Of a stretch of DNA of 64,000 nucleotides, positions 35,108 to 44,730 are shown one piece after another. A model generated the notes under the pieces. That model had not been told where the DNA came from and searched no databases. It saw only the letters and a program-made list of their open reading frames with translations. The translations under genes were made by a program, and so were the position numbers. Numbering within the stretch: position 1 is the stretch's first letter; every line of letters starts with the position of its first letter. This stretch comes from Hoeflea sp. 108 (lineage in GTDB: Bacteria; Pseudomonadota; Alphaproteobacteria; Rhizobiales; Rhizobiaceae): contig NZ_KB890024.1 of NCBI RefSeq assembly GCF_000372965.1, positions 2,358,839-2,422,838 of the forward strand, in the 5' to 3' direction.

Positions 35108-35195
35108 TGGTGTAGTCGATCCATTTGCCGAGAAATGTCCGCAGCATATGGATACGCTACAGACGGGAATCAAAGCCTGCAGCTGGAGATAAAGA

Positions 35196-35873
35196 TTGCT
35201 CGAAACGGCGCTATATGCCCCGGTCAAACGCTTCCTCGAGGACCTTGGCTTTTCGGTCAAGGGCGAGATCGGCGGCTGCGACCTGCTGGCCTTGAGCGCG
35301 GAGGCGCCACCCATCGTCGTGGTCTGCGAGCTCAAGCTGCAGTTCAATCTCGAGCTCATCCTCCAGGGCGTCGACCGTGCCGCGGCAGCCGACGAGGTCT
35401 GGCTGGCGGCCCGCATGTCGCCGCGCGGCAAGGGCCGCGAAGGTGACAGGCGCTTCCGCAATCTCTGCCGCAGGCTCGGCTTCGGCCTGCTCGGCGTCTT
35501 CGACGACGGGCGCGTCGAGGTGCTGATAAGCCCCGATGCTCCAGCCCCCAGGCGCGACCCGAAGCGGCGTTCGCGGCTGGTCAACGAACATCGTCGCCGT
35601 CAAGGCGACCCGGTGCGAGGCGGCAGCACGCGCGCGCCGATCATGACGGCCTATCGCCAGGACGCGCTGAAATGCGCGGCTGCCCTTTCCGACGGGCCAA
35701 AACGTCCGCGTGACCTGACGCCTGATGTCGGACGTGCGCCCAAGATCCTGCTCGACAATGTCTACGGCTGGTTCGCACGCGTCGACCGGGGCATCTACGA
35801 CCTGACCGATGTCGGGCGCGAAGCCCTTTTGCGCTGGCCGCAGGCCGCTCCGGCAGTTGCTGCCGAGAGCTAG
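35196..35873 (+). CDS. DUF2161 family protein, PD-(D/E)XK nuclease-like
   Basis: The start is TTG 35196 (MLETALYAPVKRFLE), with GGAG 7 bases upstream; the METALY-type opening is the family N-terminus. The 225-residue product has GEIGGCDLLAL and VVVCELKLQF, the D...ExK core of a PD-(D/E)XK nuclease fold (Asp29, Glu45, Lys47), and a winged-helix-like C-terminal part (KCAAALSDGPKRPRDL). The function of DUF2161 is unknown. It is divergent from the isochorismatase gene. Confidence 0.82.
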   Translation: MLETALYAPVKRFLEDLGFSVKGEIGGCDLLALSAEAPPIVVVCELKLQFNLELILQGVDRAAAADEVWLAARMSPRGKGREGDRRFRNLCRRLGFGLLGVFDDGRVEVLISPDAPAPRRDPKRRSRLVNEHRRRQGDPVRGGSTRAPIMTAYRQDALKCAAALSDGPKRPRDLTPDVGRAPKILLDNVYGWFARVDRGIYDLTDVGREALLRWPQAAPAVAAES

Positions 35874-35884
35874 CAGGCGGGTCG

Positions 35885-38800
35885 TCAGCTGGCCTCTACG
35901 GCCTCCCCTGCCTCGGCGTGTTTCGAATGGTCGGCGGCGATCAGCATATAGACCGCCGGCACCACGAACAGCGTGAACAGCGTGCCGATGGAGAGCCCAC
36001 TTGCGATCACCAGCCCCATGTTGAAGCGCGACACGGCTCCGGCGCCCGTGGCGATGATCAGCGGGATCACGCCCAGCACCATGGCGGCCGTGGTCATCAG
36101 GATAGGCCGCAACCGGATGCCGCAGGCCTGTTCGATCGCCTCGCGCTTGGTCTTGCCCTCCTGCTGCAGCGCATTGGCGAACTCGACGATCAGTATGCCG
36201 TGCTTGCTGATCAGCCCCATCAGCGTCACCAGCCCGACCTCGGTGTAGATGTTGAGACTGGCGCCGCCGATGCCGACGCTGATGAAGATGAGCGCGCCGG
36301 CAATCGACATCGGCACCGACACCAGGATGATGATGGGGTCGCGGAAGCTCTCGAACAGTGCCGCAAGCGCGAGATAGATGATGATGAGGGCAAATCCGAA
36401 CGTCGTGATAAACCCGGACGATTCCTGAATGTATTGCCGCGACAGGCCGCCATAATCGACCGAATAGCCCTGCGGCAGCGTGCGCTTGGCCAAATCCTGC
36501 AGGAATTTCAGGGCGTCCGCCTGGGCAACGCCGGGCATGGCCACGCCCTGTATGACGGCGCTGTTCAGCTGCTGGAAATGGTTGATCGATTCCGGAATGG
36601 TCTTGGTGGTGATGGTCGCGACCGACGACAGCGGGATCGGAACGCCGTTCACCGTGCCGACATAGTAGTTCATCAGTTGCTCGGTGTTGAGCCGGCTGCG
36701 CTGCTGGACCTGCGGGATGACCTTGTAGGAGCGGTTGTCGAGGCTGAAATAATTGACATAGCCGCCGCCCAGCATCGAGCCGAGCGCTGCACCAACGTCG
36801 CTCATCTTCAGGCCAAGCTGGGCAGCCTTGTCGCGATCGATCTGCACGACCGACTGCGGATTATCGATCTTAAGGTCGGTGTCGAGGAAGATGAACATGC
36901 CGCTCTTCAGCGCGTCCTGGAGAAAAGTCTGTGCGACCTCATTGAGGCGGCTGAACGGCTCGGTGGTGGCCAGCACGAACTGAATGGGCAACCCCTGCCC
37001 GCCCGGCAGCGGCGGCAGCTGGAACGCCGCCACCCGGGCGCCGGCAATCTTGTTGAGTTCGTTCTGCACCACCGGCTGCAGCTGGTTCGTCGTCTGGGTG
37101 CGCTGATCCCAGGGCGTGAACACCATGCCGCCAATGGCGACGCCCGGCGCGTCGATCTGAAACACATGCGCAGTCTCAGGGTGTTGCGCGAATGTCTGGT
37201 AGACCTGTCGGGTGTAGAGCAGCTTCTGCTGTAGCGTGGCGTTCGGCGCCGCCGTCGACGAGGCGATGATGACGCCCTGGTCTTCCTGTGGAGCCAATTC
37301 GCTCTTGGCCCCGGCATAGAGGAAATAGATGCTGCCGAGCACTATGAACGCAAAGGTCATGGTGACGGAAAGATAGTTCAGGCTGCCGCCCAGCCAGCGC
37401 TCGTATCTGTTGCAGACGCGTTCGAAACTGCGGTCGATGAAATCCGACAGGCGCTGCTGCACCCCCGGATTTTTGCGGTTGCGTGGCTTGAGGATGCGCG
37501 AACACATCATCGGAGACAGCGTCAGTGCGACAATGGCCGACACGGTCACCGCGCCGACCAGCGTGAAGGCGAATTCGGTGAACAGTGCACCGGTCAGGCC
37601 GCCCTGGAAGCCGATCGGCACATAGACAGCGATCAGCACGACCGTCATGGCGATGATCGGTCCGCCCAGCTCCCGTGCCGCCATGATCGCAGCCGGCATG
37701 GGCTGCAACCCCTCATCCAGATGTCGGTTGACGTTTTCGACCACGATGATGGCGTCGTCGACGACCAGGCCGATGGCCAGCACCAGGGCGAGCAGCGTCA
37801 GCAGGTTGATGGAAAACCCGAGCGCCAGCATCAGCACGAAGGCGCCGATCAGCGACAGCGGTATGGCGACAGTCGGAATCAGCACCGAACGCAGCGATCC
37901 CAGGAACGCAAAAATGACCAGCGTGACGATGATCAGTGCCTCGCCGAGCGTCCAGATCACCTCGCTGATCGAGCTGTTCACGAAATCGGTGGAATCATAG
38001 ACGATCTGGCCGCGCAGGCCTTCCGGCTGCTGCTCCTGGATGCCGGGAAACTCCTTGCGGACGCCGGCGATGACATCGAGCAGGTTGGCCCCCGGCGCAA
38101 CCTGGATGCCGATATAGACCGCCTGCTTGCCGTCGAACCCCACCTGCGATTCATAATCGTCGGCCCCGAGCGTGACATTGGCCACGTCCTTCAGCCGCAC
38201 CACCGCGCCATTCACCTGCTTGATCACCAGGTCGGCGAATTGTTCAGCCGTATGCAGGCTGGTGGAGGCGGTCAGGTTGACCTGCACCATCTGGCCCTTG
38301 GTGGCGCCAAGGCCGGCAATATAGTCGTTCTGCATGAGCGCGTTGGAAACGTCGGTTGCCGTAAGGCCGAAGGCGGCAAGCTTTGCCGGATCGAGCCAGG
38401 CGCGCAGCGCGAAATTCTGGCCGCCGAGGATTTCCGCCGTCTGCACCCCCGGCACCGCCTGCAGCTTTGGCTGCACCACGCGGGCCAGATAGTCGGTGAT
38501 CTTGTTGCGCGGCAGCACCTCGCTGTCGAAGCCCATATACATGGCGTCGATGGTCTGGCCGACCTTGACGCTCAGCACCGGCTGCTGCGTGCCTGACGGC
38601 AGCTGGTTGATGACGGATGCGACCTTGGTGCTGATTTCGGTCAGCGCCTTGTCGGCATCGTAGTTGAGGCGGAGATAGATGGTGATGATGTTGACGCCGG
38701 ATTGGCTGGTCGAGCTCATGTAGTCGATGCCGTTCGCCTGGGCGATGGCGTTCTCCAGCGGTGTGGCGATGAAGCCGGCGATCACATCGGGGTCGGCGCC

Positions 38801-38956
38801 GTAATAGGTCGTGGTGACGGTGACGACGGTGTTCTCCGTGCGGGGATATTGCAGGACCGGCAGCGAGCCTATGGCCCTCAGGCCCAGCACCAGGATGGCC
38901 AGGCTGACGACCATCGCCAGGACCGGACGGCGGATGAAGATGTCGGTGAAGTTCAT
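35885..38956 (-). CDS. RND efflux pump inner-membrane permease (HAE1 family)
   Basis: The 1023-residue product is full length for an AcrB/MexB-type proton-driven exporter. It has FIRRPVLAMVVSLAILVLG at the N-terminal helix, two large periplasmic loops, and the proton-relay Asp pair in helix 4 (GLVVDDAIIVVENV). The second half has GLISKHGILIVEFAN in helix 10. It follows the adaptor gene after 44 bases. No outer-membrane factor gene is near, so the pump must borrow a TolC-like protein. Confidence 0.95.
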   Translation of the reverse strand: MNFTDIFIRRPVLAMVVSLAILVLGLRAIGSLPVLQYPRTENTVVTVTTTYYGADPDVIAGFIATPLENAIAQANGIDYMSSTSQSGVNIITIYLRLNYDADKALTEISTKVASVINQLPSGTQQPVLSVKVGQTIDAMYMGFDSEVLPRNKITDYLARVVQPKLQAVPGVQTAEILGGQNFALRAWLDPAKLAAFGLTATDVSNALMQNDYIAGLGATKGQMVQVNLTASTSLHTAEQFADLVIKQVNGAVVRLKDVANVTLGADDYESQVGFDGKQAVYIGIQVAPGANLLDVIAGVRKEFPGIQEQQPEGLRGQIVYDSTDFVNSSISEVIWTLGEALIIVTLVIFAFLGSLRSVLIPTVAIPLSLIGAFVLMLALGFSINLLTLLALVLAIGLVVDDAIIVVENVNRHLDEGLQPMPAAIMAARELGGPIIAMTVVLIAVYVPIGFQGGLTGALFTEFAFTLVGAVTVSAIVALTLSPMMCSRILKPRNRKNPGVQQRLSDFIDRSFERVCNRYERWLGGSLNYLSVTMTFAFIVLGSIYFLYAGAKSELAPQEDQGVIIASSTAAPNATLQQKLLYTRQVYQTFAQHPETAHVFQIDAPGVAIGGMVFTPWDQRTQTTNQLQPVVQNELNKIAGARVAAFQLPPLPGGQGLPIQFVLATTEPFSRLNEVAQTFLQDALKSGMFIFLDTDLKIDNPQSVVQIDRDKAAQLGLKMSDVGAALGSMLGGGYVNYFSLDNRSYKVIPQVQQRSRLNTEQLMNYYVGTVNGVPIPLSSVATITTKTIPESINHFQQLNSAVIQGVAMPGVAQADALKFLQDLAKRTLPQGYSVDYGGLSRQYIQESSGFITTFGFALIIIYLALAALFESFRDPIIILVSVPMSIAGALIFISVGIGGASLNIYTEVGLVTLMGLISKHGILIVEFANALQQEGKTKREAIEQACGIRLRPILMTTAAMVLGVIPLIIATGAGAVSRFNMGLVIASGLSIGTLFTLFVVPAVYMLIAADHSKHAEAGEAVEAS

Positions 38957-39000
38957 CGCGACCTGCTGCGCTCTTGCTTGCTAACGCTTTGTCGGAACGA

Positions 39001-40131
39001 TCATTTGTCCGTAGGGGCCGGCTGTGGGTTGTCTGTCGGCTGAACCGAGTTGTCGACTTCGACAGGCACGCCGTTATGAAGCTTCATCTGGCCTGACGTG
39101 ACCACGACATCGCCGTCCTTGACGCCGCTGAGCACCGCCACCTGATCGCCGCGGGTCGCTCCCGTCGTGGCGAACACCTGTCGGGCGATGAGCTGGGGAT
39201 GGCCGGCGGCATCCTTGCCCTTGTCGTCGATGAGATAGACGACGTTGCCATAGGAATTGTAGGTGACGGCCGTCTGCGGCAGCGTCACATATTTCTGCGG
39301 CTCGGCGACTTCGATGTCGATGGTCGCAAACATCCCCGGAAGCAGAACAAGGTCCTTGTTATCAAGGGTGGCGCGCATCTGCACGTTGCGCGTGGTGGTA
39401 TCGACCTGCGCGTTGATCGCCGCGATCGTGCCGGCAAAGGTCTTGTCCGGGAATGTGTCGACCTTGGCCGAGATGGCCTGCCCGACCTTGATCTCCGCCA
39501 ATGCCTGCTGCGGCACGTAGAAATCGATGTAGATCGGATCGAGCTGCTGCAGGCTGACGATCGTCGTGCCGGCTGCCAGATATTGGCCGATGTCGACCTG
39601 GCGAATGCCGAGACGGCCGGCAAATGGTGCCTTGATCGACTTGTAGTCGACCAGCGCCTGCTGCTGGGCGGCAAGCGCCTGGGCGTTGAGCATGTTGCCG
39701 CGGTCCGTGTCGACGACTTCCTTGCTCACGGCACCGGTCTGGCCGAGCTTGCTGTCGCGATCATAGGTGACCTTGTTCAGCGCTGCAGTGGCCTTCAGTG
39801 CCTCCAGATGCGCGACATCGTCGGCAGAGGCCAGTTCGAGCAACAGGTCGTCTTTCTTGACGTCCGCGCCGGAATCGAAATGCACCGCCGAGACGATGCC
39901 CGAAACCTCGGCGCTCAGATTGGCCCCGTTGACAGCCCTCAGGCTGCCGACGGCTTCAAGCTGGGACTGCCATTGCTGCGTGCCCGCCACCACCGTCGAC
40001 ACGGTCTGTGGCGGATTGGCCATGGAGGCCATCACCTTCTGGATCATCGAGGCCTTGAAGGCCTGGAAGCCGAAGACGCCGCCCAGAACAAGCGCCGTCA
40101 GCACAAGCATGACAAACATACGCTTCAGCAT
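39001..40131 (-). CDS. RND efflux periplasmic adaptor (membrane fusion protein)
   Basis: The 376-residue product starts at ATG 40131 (MLKRMFVMLVLTALVLGG), with one N-terminal membrane anchor. It has the split lipoyl halves (SAEVSGIVSAVHFDSGADVKK-like and APFAGRLGIRQVDIGQYL), a short helical hairpin and the beta-barrel domain with GMFATIDIEV. No lipobox Cys is seen, so it is membrane-anchored. It precedes the permease gene and should bridge it to an outer-membrane channel. Upstream, about 300 bases up to 40435 hold only promoter-type sequence. Confidence 0.93.
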   Translation of the reverse strand: MLKRMFVMLVLTALVLGGVFGFQAFKASMIQKVMASMANPPQTVSTVVAGTQQWQSQLEAVGSLRAVNGANLSAEVSGIVSAVHFDSGADVKKDDLLLELASADDVAHLEALKATAALNKVTYDRDSKLGQTGAVSKEVVDTDRGNMLNAQALAAQQQALVDYKSIKAPFAGRLGIRQVDIGQYLAAGTTIVSLQQLDPIYIDFYVPQQALAEIKVGQAISAKVDTFPDKTFAGTIAAINAQVDTTTRNVQMRATLDNKDLVLLPGMFATIDIEVAEPQKYVTLPQTAVTYNSYGNVVYLIDDKGKDAAGHPQLIARQVFATTGATRGDQVAVLSGVKDGDVVVTSGQMKLHNGVPVEVDNSVQPTDNPQPAPTDK

Positions 40132-40434
40132 CGCCAACCCATTCGAAAGGTAACGATTGCTCTTGCGAAGCCTGCCCTACATCAATACCCCGGGCGCAAC
40201 ATTGATGTTGCGCAATCGCTGGTCGGGATGGAGTTCGCGCGGCAATAAACAGGCACGTTCCACGCTTAGCTAGGGCTGGCCTCTCGCGGCGGCAACCGAC
40301 GCTGGTGCGAATTTTGCCGGAGCGCTCCATGGCGTCGGTTGAAATACGTCACGTGACCTGCGACAAAATCTTCTGCAACATGCTGGAAATGCGATCTTTC
40401 TTGCCACGGCGTCGCAGGTTATAGAGGAAGCATC

Positions 40435-40779
40435 ATGACCTTGCAGCGCTTGGCCCTCGCACTTCCGATCTGTCTGTCGACCACGCTGGTCGCCGGCTGC
40501 AGCCGATCGTCGGATGGCACGGTCATCATCCCAAGGCACATGGACTCGCGCCGATTCTGGCAGGATGACGAGGCGAAGCGCACCGCCATCGAGCAGGCGC
40601 AGGCGGGCAACTTCCCGGCCGGCAGCGAAGAAATTCGCTTTGTCGATCCGCAGTCGGCTCCCACAAGGCGCTCGCCGCGTGCCCGGCCGGCCAATCCGGC
40701 ACAGGCAAGCGATGCGACGCCGCTGGCCTGCCGTGCCGTCACCGGTCCGTCAGGCCGTGTGCGCTACGCCTGCGAATGA
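40435..40779 (+). CDS. Small putative lipoprotein of unknown function
   Basis: The 114-residue product has a signal peptide with lipobox LVAGC (Cys22), then a mature part of about 90 residues with HMDSRRFWQDDEAKR and an Arg/Pro-rich middle; two further Cys stand near the end (LACRAV and the penultimate RYACE). GAGGAAGCATC precedes the ATG. It is divergent from the RND adaptor gene. I recognise no family. The two terminal cysteines could form a disulfide. Confidence 0.72.
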   Translation: MTLQRLALALPICLSTTLVAGCSRSSDGTVIIPRHMDSRRFWQDDEAKRTAIEQAQAGNFPAGSEEIRFVDPQSAPTRRSPRARPANPAQASDATPLACRAVTGPSGRVRYACE

Positions 40780-40898
40780 TGCCTTGGCCGGCGTGAACAC
40801 TCGCCGTCCGATTTCGACAGTTTTCACCACATTTCGTCAGCTTGGCGTCAGCAAAACCCTGGTTTTGCGCTATTTCAAACAAACGCGACCCTAGTCGG

Positions 40899-40926
40899 TT
40901 GACGCGCCGCCCGCGCACGTTATAGC
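40899..40926 (+). promoter_or_regulatory. Candidate sigma70-type promoter of the TerC gene
   Basis: TTGACG (40899-40904) and TATAGC (40921-40926) are 16 bases apart, 38 bases before the TerC start. Both boxes fit the alphaproteobacterial housekeeping pattern. No manganese (yybP-ykoY) riboswitch features are visible between promoter and start. Confidence 0.55.
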
Positions 40927-40963
40927 CCGTTTCCCGACGCCGAACGGGAGAGGGTCACACCAC

Positions 40964-41659
40964 ATGGAAATTTTCACAGCCGCCGGCTTGACGGCCCTGC
41001 TGCAAGTCATCGCCATCGACCTTGTTCTGGCCGGTGACAACGCCATCGTCATCGGTCTTGCCGCCGCCGGCCTGCCCGCCGACCAGCGCAAGAAGGCCAT
41101 CCTCGTCGGCATCATGGCTGCGACCGTGCTGCGCATCGGTTTCGCGCTTATCACCCAGTGGCTCCTGGCAATTGGTCCGATGCTCCTCATCGCCGGCGGC
41201 CTGCTGCTTCTGTGGGTATGCTGGAAGATGTGGCGCGAGCTGCGCGTCAGCCATGAGGAGGAACACGAGGCGACCGAGGCGCTCTCCGACGCCGACTACG
41301 ACAAGGATGGCAAGATCGCCGGCAAGGGACCGCGCAAGACCTTTGCGCAGGCCGCCTGGCAGATCGTCATTGCCGACGTGTCGATGTCGCTCGACAACGT
41401 GCTCGCCGTGGCCGGCGCCGCCATGGATCATCCGACGGTTCTGATCATCGGCTTGGCGCTGTCGATTGCACTGATGGGCTTTGCCGCATCCTTTGTCGCT
41501 CGCCTGCTGCACCGCTATCGCTGGATCGCCTATATCGGCCTGCTGATCATTCTCTATGTCGCCATCAAGATGCTGCTCGACGGTGCGGTTGACCAGTTCC
41601 CGGACCAGTTCGGCTTCCTCAGCCAGTGGTTCGGCGGACACCGAGCCCCCGCCCACTGA
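40964..41659 (+). CDS. TerC family integral membrane protein (YjbE-like)
   Basis: TerC proteins are membrane proteins linked to manganese export, metalation of exoenzymes and tellurium resistance. The 231-residue product has seven or so predicted helices and both family motifs with acidic residues inside the membrane: VIAIDLVLAGDNAIVIGLA near residue 20 and VIADVSMSLDNVLAVAGAA near 140. A charged cytosolic loop (EEEHEATEALSDADYDKDG) lies between. The gene stands alone between a promoter and a hairpin. Confidence 0.92.
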   Translation: MEIFTAAGLTALLQVIAIDLVLAGDNAIVIGLAAAGLPADQRKKAILVGIMAATVLRIGFALITQWLLAIGPMLLIAGGLLLLWVCWKMWRELRVSHEEEHEATEALSDADYDKDGKIAGKGPRKTFAQAAWQIVIADVSMSLDNVLAVAGAAMDHPTVLIIGLALSIALMGFAASFVARLLHRYRWIAYIGLLIILYVAIKMLLDGAVDQFPDQFGFLSQWFGGHRAPAH

Positions 41660-41681
41660 GGCTGGAGCAACAGACCAAAGG

Positions 41682-41704
41682 GGGCCGGAGCAATCCGGCC
41701 CTTT
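41682..41704 (+). terminator. Weak intrinsic terminator after TerC gene
   Basis: Arms GGGCCGGA (41682-41689) and TCCGGCCC (41694-41701) pair perfectly around GCAA, followed by only TTT. It lies 22 bases after the TerC stop. Confidence 0.6.
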
Positions 41705-41858
41705 CCGCATGTGGCGATCAGCCGGTTTGCTTGCGCTGCGATCTGTGCTATTGCGCCGCCCGAATTGAGCTCTCTTCAGAGCCGCCAGATCGACACATCA
41801 ACAGATTTCCGGGCCGGACCTCATGGGTAACCGGCCCGCGTCCATTGGAAACCTGCCT

Positions 41859-43175
41859 ATGTCAGCAGCACCCCGCGTCAGCTTCGTCAGCCTCGGATGC
41901 CCGAAGGCGCTTGTCGATTCCGAACGCATCCTCACTCAGCTCCGCGCCGAAGGTTACGAGATCGCCCGCAAGCATGACGGCGCCGACCTCGTCGTGGTCA
42001 ACACCTGCGGTTTCCTCGATTCCGCCCGCACAGAGTCGCTGGATGCCATCGGCACGGCGATGAAGGAGAACGGCAAGGTCATCGTCACCGGCTGCATGGG
42101 CGCCACGCCCGAGCTGATCCGAGAGAAGCACCCCAACGTCTTCGCCATCACCGGCCCGCAGGCCTATGAAAGCGTCATGGCCGCCGTCCACGAGGCCGCG
42201 CCGCCGGCGCATGACCCGTTCACCGATCTTGTGCCGCCGCAGGGCGTCAAGCTTACCCCGCGCCACTATGCCTATCTCAAGATTTCCGAGGGCTGCAACA
42301 ACCGCTGCACCTTCTGCATCATCCCCGACCTGCGCGGTGACCTCGTCTCGCGTCCGGCGGCCGACGTGCTGCGCGAGGCCGAGAAGCTGGCGAACGCAGG
42401 CGTCAAGGAACTGCTGGTCATCTCTCAGGACACCAGCGCCTACGGCATCGACGTCAAATATGCCACCAGCGTCTGGAAAGAGCGCGAGGTCCGCGCCAAA
42501 TTCCTCGACCTGTCGCAGGAGCTCGGCGAACTCGGCATCTGGGTGCGCATGCACTATGTCTACCCCTACCCGCATGTCGCCGACGTCATCCCGCTGATGG
42601 CCGAGGGCAAGATCCTTCCCTATCTTGACATTCCCTTCCAGCATGCCTCGCCGCAGGTGCTCAAGAACATGCGCCGTCCCGCCCATGGCGAAAAGGCACT
42701 CGAGCGCATCCGCGGCTGGCGCGATGTCTGCCCTGACCTCGCCATCCGCTCGACCTTCATCGTCGGATTCCCTGGTGAAACAGAGGAAGACTTCGAGATG
42801 CTGCTCGACTGGATCGACGAGGCCAAGATCGATCGCGCCGGCTGTTTCAAATACGAGCCGGTCAAGGGCGCGCGTTCCAACGACCTCGGCCTCGAGCAGG
42901 TGCCTGAAGAGGTCAAGGAAGCCCGCTGGCACCGGTTCATGCAGCGCCAGCAGAAGATCTCGGCCGCCGCACAGGCCAAGAAGGTCGGCAAGCGCCTGCC
43001 CGTCATCATCGACGAAGCCAATGGTACGTCAGCCAAGGGCCGCACCAAGTACGATGCGCCCGAGATCGACGGTTCGGTCCACATCCAGTCGCGCCGCCCG
43101 CTGCGCGTCGGCGACATCGTCACCGTCAAGGTCGAACGTTCCGATCCCTACGATCTCTACGGCTCCGCCGTCTGA
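41859..43175 (+). CDS. rimO: Ribosomal protein S12 methylthiotransferase RimO
   Basis: RimO is a radical-SAM enzyme that adds a methylthio group to Asp88 of ribosomal protein S12. The 438-residue product has the N-terminal UPF0004 domain (SLGCPKALVDSE, NTCGF, VTGCMG: three cluster-binding Cys), the radical-SAM motif CNNRCTFC (CxxxCxxC) near residue 148, and a C-terminal TRAM domain. I start at ATG 41859 (MSAAPRVSFVSLGCPK), which has GGAAA upstream and gives the family N-terminus; ATG 41823 is in frame and possible. Confidence 0.95.
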   Translation: MSAAPRVSFVSLGCPKALVDSERILTQLRAEGYEIARKHDGADLVVVNTCGFLDSARTESLDAIGTAMKENGKVIVTGCMGATPELIREKHPNVFAITGPQAYESVMAAVHEAAPPAHDPFTDLVPPQGVKLTPRHYAYLKISEGCNNRCTFCIIPDLRGDLVSRPAADVLREAEKLANAGVKELLVISQDTSAYGIDVKYATSVWKEREVRAKFLDLSQELGELGIWVRMHYVYPYPHVADVIPLMAEGKILPYLDIPFQHASPQVLKNMRRPAHGEKALERIRGWRDVCPDLAIRSTFIVGFPGETEEDFEMLLDWIDEAKIDRAGCFKYEPVKGARSNDLGLEQVPEEVKEARWHRFMQRQQKISAAAQAKKVGKRLPVIIDEANGTSAKGRTKYDAPEIDGSVHIQSRRPLRVGDIVTVKVERSDPYDLYGSAV

Positions 43176-43190
43176 GCTTTCCGACACGAA

Positions 43191-43218
43191 GGGCCGCCAA
43201 CAGCGGCCCTTTTCTTTT
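43191..43218 (+). terminator. Intrinsic terminator of rimO
   Basis: Arms GGGCCGC (43191-43197) and GCGGCCC (43203-43209) pair around CAACA, followed by TTTTCTTTT. It lies 15 bases after the rimO stop. Confidence 0.88.
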
Positions 43219-43348
43219 GAGCGACGCGCAACCGATTAATCCCGGCGCTAGTCCGTATGACGGATGACCTTTGCCGGGTCTGGTTCGATCTGGAGACAGG
43301 CACTCTGCCGCACAGGCGCCTGCCATCCTTCCAGCTGGGACCAGCGCC

Positions 43349-44593
43349 ATGACATCAGACCAGGAAGACCGCCCGATCATGAGCGAGCGGCGCGTCACCA
43401 TCGTCGGTGCCGTTCTTGCCGGCCTCGGCCCTGCCTCGCTGTCTCTGTTCACGCCGGCAATGCCCGAAATCGTCCACGCCTTCGGCACGACCGAAGAGGC
43501 GGTCAAGATGACGCTGGGGCTCTATTTCGCAGGCTTCGCACTCACCCAACTGGTCTGCGGCCCGTTGTCGGACGGCTATGGCCGCAAGCCGGTGACGCTG
43601 GTCTTTCTGGGCATCTACCTCATCGGCAGCCTGGGGGCTCTGGTGGCCCCCTCCATCGACGTGCTGATCCTGTCACGGCTGCTGCAGGGCGCGGGTGCGG
43701 CGGTCGGGCTGTCGCTGTCGCGCGCCATCGTGCGGGACCTTTTTGCCCACGAGCAGTCGGCGCGCATCCTCAACCTGATCACGCTGATACTGGCGCTGGC
43801 TCCCGCCCTTGCCCCGACCGTCGGCGGGTTGGTGATGGAGTTCGCCGGCTGGCACGCGATCTTTTCGATCATGTTTCTGATGGGTGTCGCGGCACTTCTG
43901 ACGGTTCGCTTTGCGCTCGTCGAGACCGTCGAGCGCGACCCGAGTCGCGTGCGGCCGCGGGTTGTAGTTCAAACGTACGGAAAGCTGCTCGGGAGCGGCT
44001 ATTTCCTGTATTCGAGCCTGGTCATCGCTGGCACGCTGGGTGCCTATTATACCCAGGCAACGGTCCTGCCCTTCATCCTGATGGACCGGCTGGGGCTCAC
44101 CCCAGCGCAGTTCGGTCTGGCCATGCTGTTCCAGTCCGCCAGCTTCATCTCGGGCTCGCTGGTCATGCGCAACCTCATTCCGCGCTATGGCGCCTATCGC
44201 ATGGTGCCGGTCGGACTGGCGATCAGCGGCCTGGGGGCGGCGGCCATGGCTGTTTTCCTCGGCCTCTATCAGCCCACTTTTGCCTCGGTGATGATCCCCA
44301 TGGCGATGTTCGTCTTCGGCAACTCCTTCGTCATGCCGGCCATGTCTGCCGCGACTGTCGCTGCCTTTCCCGACAACGCAGGAGCGGCCGCCTCGCTGAG
44401 CGGGTTCCTGCAGATGGGCAGCGGGCTGCTGGGCACCGTCGTTGCCGGATTGCTCGGAGACGCTATGCTCGGCATGTCCGTCGTCGTCCCGTTGATGGGG
44501 CTCGGCGCGGTGCTGGCGTGGCTCGCCTGGCGCAGGCTGCCGGAGCCCGCCCTCGCCCGCGCCGTCGTGTCCAGGAAAGCGCCGCCACGCTGA
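43349..44593 (+). CDS. MFS multidrug efflux transporter, Bcr/CflA family
   Basis: The 414-residue product has twelve predicted helices. Between helices 2 and 3 it has GPLSDGYGRKPV, the MFS motif A, and in helix 4-5 RLLQGAGAAVGLSLSRAIVRDLF, the Bcr/CflA signature; APALAPTVGG is motif C of drug/proton antiporters. I start at ATG 43349 (MTSDQEDRP) because GGGA lies 8 bases upstream; ATG 43379 is an alternative. The substrate is unknown. It follows the rimO terminator and is the last gene before the catabolic island. Confidence 0.9.
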   Translation: MTSDQEDRPIMSERRVTIVGAVLAGLGPASLSLFTPAMPEIVHAFGTTEEAVKMTLGLYFAGFALTQLVCGPLSDGYGRKPVTLVFLGIYLIGSLGALVAPSIDVLILSRLLQGAGAAVGLSLSRAIVRDLFAHEQSARILNLITLILALAPALAPTVGGLVMEFAGWHAIFSIMFLMGVAALLTVRFALVETVERDPSRVRPRVVVQTYGKLLGSGYFLYSSLVIAGTLGAYYTQATVLPFILMDRLGLTPAQFGLAMLFQSASFISGSLVMRNLIPRYGAYRMVPVGLAISGLGAAAMAVFLGLYQPTFASVMIPMAMFVFGNSFVMPAMSAATVAAFPDNAGAAASLSGFLQMGSGLLGTVVAGLLGDAMLGMSVVVPLMGLGAVLAWLAWRRLPEPALARAVVSRKAPPR

Positions 44594-44655
44594 CGTGGTG
44601 CAACCTGAGCATTTGTTAGCGCCAACTGATACGAATTCACCTCCGCCACCCGCTC

Positions 44656-44675
44656 CATCGTCCAAGCGGACGATG
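44656..44675. promoter_or_regulatory. 20-bp inverted repeat, catabolic-regulon operator (copy 1, perfect)
   Basis: CATCGTCC (44656-44663) and GGACGATG (44668-44675) are perfect inverted repeats around AAGC. The site lies 55 bases before the start of the binding-protein gene. Related copies at 56373, 58645 and 59256 have the same 8-4-8 layout, so this looks like a repressor or activator site shared by the uptake gene and the steroid-type catabolic genes. Confidence 0.75.
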
Positions 44676-44730
44676 CTTCGAACACATGGCCGTGACTGCT
44701 TATCGGTCGAAGTAAGCGGAGGAGATACGC

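Noticed and set aside
40780..40963. Possible manganese (yybP-ykoY) riboswitch before the TerC gene
   Set aside because: I looked for the conserved paired loops of that riboswitch and see none; only a promoter is supported.
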